Positions 36,582-45,231 are shown, counted from the stretch's first letter. The stretch: 64,000 nucleotides of DNA from Takakia lepidozioides (GCA_030704615.1 CM060732.1:60119053-60183052); one strand, 5' to 3'. Notes: generated by a model not told the origin, from the letters alone. Numbers and translations are program-made.

Positions 36582-39500
36582 ATGGAGGAGATGTATGGAG
36601 CTACCAAGGGGCCACGAAGGTACTCTGGGGCGGTGGGCACCATTGAGTTGGATGATTTTATCCAAGAGTTTGATAGTTGGTGTGATTTGCAGCAAATGCG
36701 CAATCCACAACTATTTACGCCGTTCATGGCATGGAAAGGGCTGTTTCAGCACCTTGAGGGGCCGCCTATGGATGATTACCATGAGTTCAGGCGGGGGCAT
36801 GAGGTTGAGATCGAGGAGTGGAGGATGTACTGGTCACCCGACTATGTCTCCATCACTAGGGGCACTAGAGCCACGAGGGCAGTGGCTACACCTGCCGCTG
36901 CACCGGCAGCTTCAGCAAGCAGCAGTGGGACTGGTGGTACAGTAGCTACGACGTCCACCCAAGCCACTACCGCACCAGCACTAGCACCCGTGCCTGCCTT
37001 CAACCCTGTTGTGGAGTTCTTCGAAGAGTTGAGAGGGAACTACCAAGGGGTGAGGACAGAGAAGTTGCGGAGCTTGCAAGAGTTCCAACGGAAGCCGACC
37101 GAGAGCTTGAGGGAGGCTTTCACTCGCATGAGGCGCTTGATAAATGTAACCCAAGGGGTTACGGAAGCTCAGGCAGTCCAATTCTGGTATGGGATATTGG
37201 ACAAGGAGCTGAGGAGAAGGGTGCGGGATGCAACTCTCCTACAAGCGGCCCAACCCACCTTAGCAAATGTGTTTTTGCTGGCAGAGCGGATAGAGCTCAA
37301 CATGGTGGAGGAACGAGTGGTCATGGTGGGATTTGCTAAGGAGACACCACGGGGTAGTGGTGCTCCTAGCCAACCACTACCTCAACGTGCTCAAGGCAAC
37401 AAGGGGGCTCAGGTGAAGCTCAGGGAAGGGCAGAGAGGACCTCAGATGCAGGGGTCTCTCCCTTCATTTGCTGGCCAACAACGGGCGGATGTGGTGTGCT
37501 GGACATGTGGAGGACCCCATGTCAAGAAGGATTGTCCAGAGGGAGGCAAAGGGCCGGCACATGCACAGCCTGCACAGTTACAGTGTGGGCATTGTGGCAA
37601 ACACGGGCATGGAGAGGCTCAGTGTTATGGTTTGCATCCTGAGTTGCGCCCAGGCCAGTTCCAAGGGAACAATGGTGGCCGGGGGCGAGGTGGAGCAGCC
37701 CAGAGGGGACGAGGTGGCCAGCCACGAGGCCAAGGGCAAGCTCAACGTGGCCAAGGACGCGGAGGTCAGGGTGTTGACCAAGGCATGGCCAACCGGCTTC
37801 AGCAGCTAGAGCAGAGGCTCGCTGCCATGGCTACAGCTCAGGTGGTACCGGCTCTAAGGCCGGATGGTCCACCTCCTGCTCCTGAGGGAGGAGATATGGG
37901 AGGCATGGGATTCATGTGTGGAGCAGCACTACCACTAGTGCAGGTGGAGTCTGCTGCAGCCGTGACTCGAGGAGCAGCACGAGTTCCTGAGCCACGAGGT
38001 GCAGAGGTGGAGTTGGATCCACAGCGTGGGGAGGCAAGCCGTCAGGCTAGGCTTCCTCAGTCATTCACATTGGCGGAGACAGTGTCGACGCCATCCATGG
38101 CACCTAGTTCTCGCCCGACTGTTACCGAGGCGGAGGTTACTATGCCATTGGGGAGAGCTACACGGGTAGCACCACTACCTAGTGTTGCCAAGGCTACGGC
38201 AGCTAGTGTGCTGCTAGGAGCGGCCACATCTGTGTGCCAGGCTCCATTGTTCTCGGCTACCATGATTGCGACGCCGGGGGTAAGACCAGCTGAGGTGTTC
38301 AGGCTGGCAGCTACACTCTGTGAGAGTGGGGAGGTTACTTCATCTTCTGCGGAGATAGTGGGAGGTGTAGTGCCGGAGGGATCCTCGGATTTGAGGGTCA
38401 AGACTGCCACGGCGGCGCCATGGCAAGCTGCAGCTGCCAGGTTGATGGAGCTGCCAGCTAGGCCAGCCATTGAGCGCGCCATGGTGACACCTGGAGTTGT
38501 CATGTTAGACAACCAGGATGGCATTTTCTGTTTGAGTGGACCGGCAGGCAAGAGGTACCGGCCACTGCGAGTCTTGTTGGACTCGGGAGCTCAGCCACTG
38601 ATGCTGGGCAGAGCTGCTATTGCAGGCTTGGGCCTCACGGAGGCGGATATGGAGCCTTGTCCTTTCCAGATACAGACGTCTCTGGGAGGATCGGAGCAGG
38701 CTCGGGGCATGACACGGCATGAGTTGGCTATCAGACTACGGCCGGATCACCCTACAGATGGCTCAGTGATGCGAGCCAAGGCCATTGTGACAGACGCAGT
38801 CTCATACGATGTCCTGGTTGGTGGGGCAGTGTTGTACCCCATGGGCTTCACCCTGGATTTTTGGGAGGAGTCAGCTTCCTATAGGCCTGCATGGCAGTCA
38901 GGGGAGGGCCGGCGTGTGCAGCTCCCTGTGACGTTCATAGGAGGAGTTGCGGTTGCCCAGCGAGGCAAGATGCCGACACTAGCAGCATTCACAGCGGCAG
39001 TGAGTTGGCCTAGAGAGTTGCTTGAGGGCAATGCTCATTCAGAGGATGTACCACCTCCGGGAGAGCAGGATGACATGTATGGTATGGCGGAGTTGCCTAC
39101 CATGGTTGCTCAGACTCCATTGTGGGGCACGAGCAAGGATTTGCAGCGGGATGCTGATCGACGGGTGCAACAAGCCTGGGTGGAGGCTTTTGTACCGTCA
39201 GGAGAGGAGGAGAGTGTGGGGATTGCACCAGGACCACCTCAATTGTCTCCATTGGACACCACACCTATTGTGTGGCAGTCTCCGGATGAAGGCATTTGTC
39301 TTCTGGACTTGTTTGGCGGGATCAGCACCGGATTGGCTGCTGTGTTACAGGCAGGTGTACGAGTTCGGCGTTACCTGTATGTGGAGAGGGATGAGACTGC
39401 ACGACGCGTTTCACTTCGCCATGTTGCTCAGTTGGTGCAGCGGTACCCTGAGTTGTTGTCGGTGTCTGCAATTCGTGGATATCAGCAGGCCTTGCCAGCA

Positions 39501-39845
39501 GACATTTCGTTGCTGGGGGCGCAGGATTTGGAGCGGGTTGGCTCCATTGATCTGGTAGTGGCAGGTTGGCCCTGCCAAGGGCATTCATCAGCCGGGCATG
39601 GCAATGGATTGCGAGACTCGAGGTCGGGTCTGTTTTGGGAGATGGTGCGGGTTTTGCGCCACTTGCAGCTTCATCAAGCTGTATCTCCAGCATACATCTT
39701 GGAGAATGTGCCACTGATGGGCGATTCTCGGGCCAGGGTGATGGCCAGTGTGCATCAAGTCCGGTCGTGGCTTGGGTCAGCAGTGTTGCTAGGATGCAGC
39801 TACAGTGGGGTCACGGGCTCATCGTCCACGGCTATGGTGGACTAA
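36582..39845 (+). CDS. Retrotransposon Gag-protease plus N-terminal half of a C5-DNA methyltransferase
   Basis: The frame is open from 36357; the first ATG is 36582. Gag (about 36990-37320) contains FFEELRGNYQGVRTEKL and REAFTRMRRLI. Two zinc knuckles follow: CWTCGGPHVKKDC (CX2CX3HX4C, variant) and CGHCGKHGHGEAQC (CX2CX4HX4C), then an RG-rich RNA-binding stretch (37670-37780). The aspartic protease has LLDSGAQPLML (about 38574-38607) and ends near DVLVGGAVLYPMGF. From about 39288 a methyltransferase begins: motif I LLDLFGGISTGLAA, motif II YVERDE, motif IV GWPCQGHSSAG with the catalytic Cys at 39573-39575, and motif VI LENVP. The frame ends at 39845 because of a one-base shift near 39792; the rest of the domain continues in the next frame. 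A five-codon upstream frame (36361-36378) precedes gag. Confidence 0.9.
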   Translation: MEEMYGATKGPRRYSGAVGTIELDDFIQEFDSWCDLQQMRNPQLFTPFMAWKGLFQHLEGPPMDDYHEFRRGHEVEIEEWRMYWSPDYVSITRGTRATRAVATPAAAPAASASSSGTGGTVATTSTQATTAPALAPVPAFNPVVEFFEELRGNYQGVRTEKLRSLQEFQRKPTESLREAFTRMRRLINVTQGVTEAQAVQFWYGILDKELRRRVRDATLLQAAQPTLANVFLLAERIELNMVEERVVMVGFAKETPRGSGAPSQPLPQRAQGNKGAQVKLREGQRGPQMQGSLPSFAGQQRADVVCWTCGGPHVKKDCPEGGKGPAHAQPAQLQCGHCGKHGHGEAQCYGLHPELRPGQFQGNNGGRGRGGAAQRGRGGQPRGQGQAQRGQGRGGQGVDQGMANRLQQLEQRLAAMATAQVVPALRPDGPPPAPEGGDMGGMGFMCGAALPLVQVESAAAVTRGAARVPEPRGAEVELDPQRGEASRQARLPQSFTLAETVSTPSMAPSSRPTVTEAEVTMPLGRATRVAPLPSVAKATAASVLLGAATSVCQAPLFSATMIATPGVRPAEVFRLAATLCESGEVTSSSAEIVGGVVPEGSSDLRVKTATAAPWQAAAARLMELPARPAIERAMVTPGVVMLDNQDGIFCLSGPAGKRYRPLRVLLDSGAQPLMLGRAAIAGLGLTEADMEPCPFQIQTSLGGSEQARGMTRHELAIRLRPDHPTDGSVMRAKAIVTDAVSYDVLVGGAVLYPMGFTLDFWEESASYRPAWQSGEGRRVQLPVTFIGGVAVAQRGKMPTLAAFTAAVSWPRELLEGNAHSEDVPPPGEQDDMYGMAELPTMVAQTPLWGTSKDLQRDADRRVQQAWVEAFVPSGEEESVGIAPGPPQLSPLDTTPIVWQSPDEGICLLDLFGGISTGLAAVLQAGVRVRRYLYVERDETARRVSLRHVAQLVQRYPELLSVSAIRGYQQALPADISLLGAQDLERVGSIDLVVAGWPCQGHSSAGHGNGLRDSRSGLFWEMVRVLRHLQLHQAVSPAYILENVPLMGDSRARVMASVHQVRSWLGSAVLLGCSYSGVTGSSSTAMVD

Positions 39846-40260
39846 CATGATGCCACCCGCACTGCTCAAGCGTGCATTTGATGGGGTGCAGCGGCCAGCA
39901 CATCTCACAGTGGATAACATTCTGGACACAGGGAGGCAGTCTCAACGTGTGAGACACGATGACCGTTCGCCTTTGGCAGTGGTCAACAAGGTGGGTCAAC
40001 CACGAGCAGCATTACCTACACTGCTCAGCTTCCCAGGATCGCATGCTTTCCGGGATAGTGGACCTGGCCTCCTGTGGGATGCTCAGTTGCAGCAGTTAGT
40101 GGAGCCTAATGCTGACGAGCGTGAGCGGGCAATGGGTTTTACCACTGGTACCACGGCGGTGTCGTCTCTTTCTGAGGCATCACGTCGTCAAGTGTTGGGG
40201 CAAGCAATGGATCTCAATTGCTTGACCTGGATTATCAGCTTGGCTCTAGCTGAGCAACGC
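39288..40260 (+). other. C5-cytosine DNA methyltransferase domain (spans the frame break)
   Basis: Motifs I, II, IV, VI, VIII and IX-X occur in order. Catalytic residues are intact: the PCQ cysteine (39573-39575) and the ENV glutamate (39702-39710). The only defect seen is the single-base frame change between motifs VI and VIII. The domain lies between protease and RT, a position where gypsy elements normally have nothing. Its likely role, by analogy with DNMT-bearing retrotransposons of charophytes and dinoflagellates, is self-methylation of the element; that is inference. Confidence 0.9.
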
Positions 40261-40542
40261 AGAGTGCGGAATACACTTCCCTCAATGGTCTCTCTGCCTA
40301 CCGAGACGGTACAGGCAGTGAGTGGGGGCGAGCATATGAGGACCACGGGGTGCATGCATCCATGGCACACGTGGGAGGTGCTCGAGGTTCAGAGGGAGTT
40401 GGCAGCCAAGGCGGCTGTGATGGATGAGGTTGGGGATTCTTCTCGAGTTGAGGAGGTCCTCAAGGATGAGATGATGGGGCAGGATGATGCCTTGTCATTG
40501 ACTGAGCAGGTAGGGAGTACTGCTCAAGAGGTTGCAGCATAG
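39793..40542 (+). CDS. C-terminal half of the retrotransposon DNA methyltransferase, ending at a UAG
   Basis: Continues the methyltransferase one frame over from the upstream half. DAATVGSRAHRPRLWWTNM is motif VIII (the AHRPR-like segment of DNMT3-type enzymes). A target-recognition stretch with DNILDTGRQ follows, then the C-terminal motifs IX-X (SEASRRQVLGQAMDLNCL). Motif order is the canonical I to X, not the permuted order of plant DRM enzymes. The C-terminal SRRQVLGQAMD resembles DNMT3 (RQKLLGRSW). The frame then runs ~90 residues to TAG at 40540, directly followed by the RT frame. Independent translation is unlikely. It is probably part of one polyprotein whose upstream half is out of frame in this copy through an extra base near 39792. 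Confidence 0.85.
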   Translation, partial: DAATVGSRAHRPRLWWTNMMPPALLKRAFDGVQRPAHLTVDNILDTGRQSQRVRHDDRSPLAVVNKVGQPRAALPTLLSFPGSHAFRDSGPGLLWDAQLQQLVEPNADERERAMGFTTGTTAVSSLSEASRRQVLGQAMDLNCLTWIISLALAEQRRVRNTLPSMVSLPTETVQAVSGGEHMRTTGCMHPWHTWEVLEVQRELAAKAAVMDEVGDSSRVEEVLKDEMMGQDDALSLTEQVGSTAQEVAA

Positions 40543-40548
40543 CAACCA
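40540..40548 (+). other. Candidate stop-codon readthrough site (UAG CAA CCA)
   Basis: The methyltransferase frame stops at TAG (40540-40542), and the same frame continues open as the RT-integrase part with no usable ATG before conserved RT sequence. The stop and next six bases are TAG CAA CCA, which fits the UAG-CAR-YYA readthrough consensus known from tobamovirus replicase. This would set the ratio of Gag-protease-methyltransferase to full polyprotein. Confidence 0.6.
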
Positions 40549-43500
40549 CGGGACGCGTCCTCTACCTCTAAGCCCACTGGACTTAAGGTTGTAGTTACGG
40601 AGGACAATTGGGAGCCTGACATTGGACCCATTGTCACCGGAGGAGAGAGACGACGTATACGGCGGTTCCTGAGGGCTTACAGGAATTGCTTTGCCTTCAG
40701 TTTGAAGGACTTGGGAGCACTGAAGGGTCAAGAGATCCGTATTGAGTTGGCCACTGACACGCCAATCTTTCGGAGACCCTATAGATACAGTGACATGGAG
40801 AGGTCTTTGATTCAGATGAGGACTCAAGATCTCTGGGAGGCAGGTTTGGTGGAGCTCTCTGGTGGAGAGTATGCTTCAGCCACAGTGATGCCAGCCAAGA
40901 AGGATGTCTATGGCAATTGGACGGAGAGACGTATGTGCGGTGATTACCGGCCTGTAAATCGTCAGACCAAGTCCGATAAGTATGCCATGCCAACACCAGA
41001 GGAGATCTTTGATGCCATCGGGCATGCTAAGGCCTTTAGCACTTTGGATTTACGATCCGGATATCACCAGTTGCCAATCAAGGAGGCGGACAAGCAGAAG
41101 ACGGCATTCTGGGGGATCAATGAGCACGGCAAGGATTGCCTATATCAGTGGCGGTTCTTACCATTTGGGCTTAAGAATGCTCCTGCAGAGTTTCAGAGAG
41201 TCATGGATAGGATTCTAGCAGGGGTGGACTTTGCTCGGTGCTACATAGATGACATCATCATCTTTAGTGTTACGATGGAGGAGCATGAGAGACACCTTCA
41301 GGTGGTATTGGAGCGCTTGAGAGCGCACGGATTGAAGTTGCATCCGGGGAAGTGCAAGTTTTTCCACAACCAGATTGAGTATCTGGGTCACATGATATAT
41401 CCTGGAGGATTGGGGGTACAGCAGACTAAGGTAGAGGCCATTGCACAAATTCCACGCCCCACGGATGTGAGCCGAGTTCGAGCTTTCATGGGGTTGGCAA
41501 ACTATTATAGACGGTTTGTCAAGGGATTTAGTACCATTGCAAAGGCTCTAACCAAGCTGACCAAGGTGGACCAGGAGTGGCAGTGGGAAGATGAGCAGGA
41601 ACGAGCTTTTCAAGAGCTCAAGGCGAGGTTGACCTCGGCGCCTATCTTGAGACGACCTATCAGGGGGCGTCCCTTTCAGCTGCATACGGATTGGAGCATG
41701 CTGGGGCTTGGAGCGGTGCTCACACAGGTGGATGATGAGGGAAGAGAGTTCGTAGTGGCTTACGCTAGCCGCTCGAACAACGCTGCAGAGGCTAAGTACA
41801 GCTCATATGAGGGAGAGTGCTTAGCTGCAGTGTGGGCCGTGGCACACTTCAGGTGCTATCTATACGGCAATCTTTTCACCCTTGTCACGGATCACCAGCC
41901 ACTCAAGTGGTTGATGGAGTCAGACAAGCTTACAGGGAAGCTTGCACGGTGGGCACTTATACTCCAGGAGTATGACTTTCAGGTTGTGCATCGACCGGGT
42001 TTGGTCAATCGGGATGCGGATGGATTGAGTCGCAATCCATGCATGAGCCAGCAGGATGACACTGGAGCTCGGTGGCATGGTGAGACGGACGAGGAGATGG
42101 TGCCGGGATGGCACGCATCTGCATTTTTGTGTATCTTGGCATCGGGAGGTCAGATTGGACCTACAACAGGGATGACTGTAGACGGAGTGTCTGAGGACCC
42201 TGAGGCTAGTGATGAGCTAGGTGGTGCCAGAGATATACATGAGGATTCGGCTGTGTTGGACTACCTCCGCACGGGAGACACGGCAGCCATTGTGACTGCC
42301 AGGGAGAGGGATCGGATCCTGCAACGAGCCAAGAGGTTCAAGTGGGAGGGGATACACCTACTTCGAGTGTGGGAGGGTGGTCGGGTGAGGATTGTGCCTC
42401 ACCCCACACAGCGTGCACGGTTAGTGCGGCATGCCCATGAGGAGTTGGGGCATTTTGGAGTGCGACGCACTCACAGTTTACTGCAGGGGCAGTATTGGTG
42501 GCGTGGTATGCATACAGAGGTGCAACAGTTTGTGGCTAGGTGCATGGTGTGTGACAGGGTGCGTGCTTCATTCAACGCCCCTACACCACAGTTGCATCCT
42601 TTACCTATCATGGGATTGGGCTACAGGTGGAGTCTTGACTTCGCAGGACCGTTGCCACTGACTATGCGCCACCACAGATATGTGTTGGTGATGGTGGAGC
42701 ACTTCTCCAAGTGGATTGAGTTGGTTCCATTGCCTGACAAGGCTAGTGAGGGGGCTGCGTATGCATTCTTGGATCGTGTGCTTAGCCGATTTGGTGCTCC
42801 AGCTGAGGTACTCACGGACCAAGGGAGAGAGTTCTTGGGGGAGTTTCAGGCTTTGTGTGATAAAGCCTTGATAGACCACCGCACCACTTCTCGGGATCAT
42901 CCTGAGGCCGATGGCTTAGCAGAGAGAGTTGTTCAGACGGTGAAGAGGGGTTTGCGCAAGTATGGCTTGCAGAAGGGACACCTAGGAGATTGGGATCTTC
43001 AGGTTCCTTGGTTAGCCATGGGCTACAGGTTCAGCAAACAAGCATCACTTGCCTCCTTCTCACCATATTTCCTTCTCTTTGGCCGAGAGCCGGATTTGCC
43101 TGCAGCCATTCGTAGGGACACTGCTCAAGTCCTTAACCTTGACGATCCGGACGTGTGGGTACGTGCATGTGATCAGCGTGCAGAGTTGTTCAAGAAAGTC
43201 ATGCCCATGGCTTTTGAGAACCTTGCCATTGCACAGCACCGTGATACGTTGAGGTATGCCACTATACGTGGTGGAGGATATCGTCCTGGGGTTCGGAGGT
43301 TTAGCCCTGGTGACTATGTTTATTTGCAGCAGACTGCTCCTACGACTCTGGATGTTACTGCAGGGCGTGTTATTCTGAGGGTTCGAGAGGTGTTGCCCTC
43401 AGGGGTCCTGATCTTGGAGGGTCGGGATGGCATGACTTGGAAGGACCATGTGCGTAATTGTGCGCCATGTCACCTTCCCAATGTCGATGGCAGAGTTGAC

Positions 43501-43677
43501 CCAAACTTGGCAGTGGTACCTGCAGGTTTGAGGTGCATGCTCTGTGGGTCTGCCAAAGGGGCAGCCACCATGCTGGTGTGTGATCGATGCTCAAGGGGTT
43601 GGCATATGGGATGCTTGACACCACCTCTTGAGAAGGTTCCTGACGGAGATTGGTTGTGTCCACACTGCTTGGGATAG
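40543..43677 (+). CDS. Retrotransposon RT - RNase H - integrase with C-terminal PHD finger
   Basis: The frame follows the TAG without interruption for 1,044 codons. RT: FRRPYRYSDMER, DLRSGYHQLPI, FLPFGLKNAPAEFQRVMD and the active site YIDD (about 41240-41251). RNase H: LHTDWSMLGLGAVL, YEGECLAAVWAV, VTDHQPLKWL. Integrase: an HHCC zinc finger (HEELGHFG ... CMVCDRV), then the DDE core in WSLDFAGPLP, VLTDQGREFLG and ADGLAERVVQ. The C-terminal tail has an SH3-like region (YVYLQQTAP, VLPSGVLILEG). A C4HC3 PHD finger follows (CMLCGSAKG ... LVCDRCSRGWHMGCL ... WLCPHC), ending at the stop. It takes the place of the chromodomain found in chromoviruses. All catalytic residues look intact. Confidence 0.95.
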   Translation, partial: QPRDASSTSKPTGLKVVVTEDNWEPDIGPIVTGGERRRIRRFLRAYRNCFAFSLKDLGALKGQEIRIELATDTPIFRRPYRYSDMERSLIQMRTQDLWEAGLVELSGGEYASATVMPAKKDVYGNWTERRMCGDYRPVNRQTKSDKYAMPTPEEIFDAIGHAKAFSTLDLRSGYHQLPIKEADKQKTAFWGINEHGKDCLYQWRFLPFGLKNAPAEFQRVMDRILAGVDFARCYIDDIIIFSVTMEEHERHLQVVLERLRAHGLKLHPGKCKFFHNQIEYLGHMIYPGGLGVQQTKVEAIAQIPRPTDVSRVRAFMGLANYYRRFVKGFSTIAKALTKLTKVDQEWQWEDEQERAFQELKARLTSAPILRRPIRGRPFQLHTDWSMLGLGAVLTQVDDEGREFVVAYASRSNNAAEAKYSSYEGECLAAVWAVAHFRCYLYGNLFTLVTDHQPLKWLMESDKLTGKLARWALILQEYDFQVVHRPGLVNRDADGLSRNPCMSQQDDTGARWHGETDEEMVPGWHASAFLCILASGGQIGPTTGMTVDGVSEDPEASDELGGARDIHEDSAVLDYLRTGDTAAIVTARERDRILQRAKRFKWEGIHLLRVWEGGRVRIVPHPTQRARLVRHAHEELGHFGVRRTHSLLQGQYWWRGMHTEVQQFVARCMVCDRVRASFNAPTPQLHPLPIMGLGYRWSLDFAGPLPLTMRHHRYVLVMVEHFSKWIELVPLPDKASEGAAYAFLDRVLSRFGAPAEVLTDQGREFLGEFQALCDKALIDHRTTSRDHPEADGLAERVVQTVKRGLRKYGLQKGHLGDWDLQVPWLAMGYRFSKQASLASFSPYFLLFGREPDLPAAIRRDTAQVLNLDDPDVWVRACDQRAELFKKVMPMAFENLAIAQHRDTLRYATIRGGGYRPGVRRFSPGDYVYLQQTAPTTLDVTAGRVILRVREVLPSGVLILEGRDGMTWKDHVRNCAPCHLPNVDGRVDPNLAVVPAGLRCMLCGSAKGAATMLVCDRCSRGWHMGCLTPPLEKVPDGDWLCPHCLG

Positions 43678-43920
43678 TGGCAGTGGACATGACTGGAGGC
43701 AGCTAACAAGACATGGGAGGCCAAGCTCATAGGAGTCAATACATGAGATCCCAAGCTCAAGTTCACAGGTTGCAAGACGGCGACTAACGATGGGGCTCTT
43801 GCACCCGGCCTCTTGATCTATCGAGTTTGAGTGTAGTAGGGATAGTGGTGGAGGACTTAGTGAGGCTATGGTCACTATCACATCTTGTGGCTACCTGGAC
43901 TTAGAGGGACCTAAGCACCA

Positions 43921-43932
43921 GCTAGGGGGGCG
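43921..43932 (+). other. Polypurine-tract-like sequence
   Basis: GCTAGGGGGGCG lies directly before the first R' repeat (43933). A purine tract in this position primes plus-strand cDNA synthesis and normally marks the start of U3. This argues that the LTR proper begins with R', although the inserted element starts with L. Confidence 0.55.
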
Positions 43933-44451
43933 ATTGTGTGGACTAGTGACTGCCATAGTGGGCAGCGTAGTGGCAGCCTAGTGACTGACTAGTTGTAGCC
44001 TAGTGGTTGGACTAGTGGCTGGACTAGTGGTAGACTAGTGGTATACTAGTGTGTGGTGTGCACATGTGTTGTGTGGTTTTGGACAGCGATGTAGTTGTGT
44101 AGCGATATGTATGCGCACGACAGCTGTCAAGTTATTTTACCACTAGTGTGAAACTAGCTAGGAAATAGCTAGCTTTTACATATTGACATTTGGGATTGGC
44201 CCAAGTGTCAATCCAGGGGTCAAAGCAGATTTAGGCCCTGGAGTGGTTATCTTCACGGCAAGCGCGGGAGGCTCATCTTTCTCGAGTTGAGCCTCACCGC
44301 GCCTAGCTATGGCGCCGTAGTGTGGATTCCCCATGGCGTGGGGTGCACTTGGCTTGACTTGTATTTGAGTGATGAGGTTATATATGCATGAGTTTATGCT
44401 TCAGCTTTGTGCGCTCGCATGAGCTTGTGCTTGTATTCTTCCTCTTTATCA
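43933..44451 (+). repeat. 3' LTR unit R'-gc-L (about 518 bp)
   Basis: R' (43933-44122) is rich in ACTAGTGG words and ends GACA. Two bases (GC) follow, then L (44125-44451) starting TGTC. The junction is the palindrome GACAGCTGTC. L is the same 327 bp as the 5' repeat. With the polypurine-like tract upstream and a TATA-like motif inside L, this unit reads as a full LTR (TTGTGTGG...TTTATCA). Confidence 0.75.
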
Positions 44452-44640
44452 TTGTGTGGACTAGTGACTGCCATAGTGGGCAGCGTAGTGGCAGCCTAGT
44501 GACTGACTAGTTGTAGCCTAGTGGTTGGACTAGTGGTTGGACTAGTGGTAGACTAGTGGTATACTAGTGTGTGGTGTGCACATGTGTTGTGTGGTTTTGG
44601 ACAGCGATGTAGTTGTGTAGCGATATGTATGCGCACGACA
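44451..44640 (+). repeat. Extra terminal copy of R' (190 bp)
   Basis: Repeats 43933-44122 with about one difference (GGTTGGACTAGTGG against GGCTGGACTAGTGG) and ends GCACGACA exactly at the right-hand AGGC target duplication. Together with L at 44125-44451 it forms an alternative LTR reading TGTC...GACA. Confidence 0.85.
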
Positions 44641-45231
44641 AGGCCGACATATCATAGAAAGTCAGGTATATGAGTGGCCAGCCTAGCTCGCTCTTCTGGG
44701 ATTGGCTAGCGGATTTCGTTTCCAATTGCGTGGTTTATGCAGGAAGAGATGAACAGGGCATCAATATCCCACAACGAACTTCTCGACCAATTCCACATAA
44801 ATGAATCGTAAAGAGTCACGTTGTCATGCTTGAGGTTTAAAATGAAATTGAGTAATCGTTGGTGAGAGGTGAGCTTAGATGGCCTGCCAGTGCAAAGTTT
44901 TTCTTCGCCCGTCAATCGAGCATTTGAGATGATAGTCGGCACTACCAATGCAGCTAGCTCCTCAAACTCTTCTACACTAAAATTAGTGAGCTGCTTGAAA
45001 AGTGTAGGTATGGCTCGCATTGTGGCAAGCACATCCCCGACTCCAACCTCTCGGTCCATAGACTGCCCATAGCCCTCCTCCATTTCGTTAAAATTGAACA
45101 AATCTATCGAACTAGAAACAACTAGCGCAGCTTAAAGAAACACGGAAGCTCTCCATGTCGTCGAACAGATCATTATCACTTGAAGAAGATGAGCTATCAT
45201 CGCTTGAGGGAGATGATGAGGAGCCTGCCAT
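44641..45231 (-). pseudogene. PIF/Harbinger transposase, N-terminal part (broken)
   Basis: The minus strand starts at ATG 45231 with a Ser/Asp-rich leader (MAGSSSSPSSDDSSSSSSD) and shifts frame near 45125. It then encodes EEFEELAALVVPTIISNAR and GRPSKLTSHQRLLNFILNLKHDNVT, the helix-turn-helix-bearing N-terminus of plant Harbinger transposases. In-frame stops appear where tryptophan and glycine codons are expected near 44700 and 44660. The sequence continues at 32418 after the retrotransposon. Confidence 0.82.

Larger units (their letters stand above)
32419..44640 (+). mobile_element. Ty3/gypsy-type LTR retrotransposon encoding a DNA methyltransferase and a PHD finger
   Basis: The element inserted into the Harbinger transposase. 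The four bases AGGC flank it on both sides (32415-32418 and 44641-44644), and its outermost bases are TGTC...GACA. Coding order is Gag, protease, C5-DNA methyltransferase, RT, RNase H, integrase, PHD finger. The pol order RT-RH-INT is that of Ty3/gypsy. Repeat copies differ by about one base each, so insertion was recent. Terminal repeats are not collinear: 5' has only segment L (32419-32745), while the 3' side has R'-gc-L-R' (43933-44640). A 3.6-kb leader holds two tandem arrays. No primer-binding site starting TGG was seen after the 5' repeat. Confidence 0.93.

Noticed and set aside
32419-44640. Endogenous pararetrovirus (caulimovirus) instead of a retrotransposon
   Set aside because: Terminal direct repeats, target duplication, Gag with zinc knuckles and an integrase are present, and no movement-protein-like region was seen.
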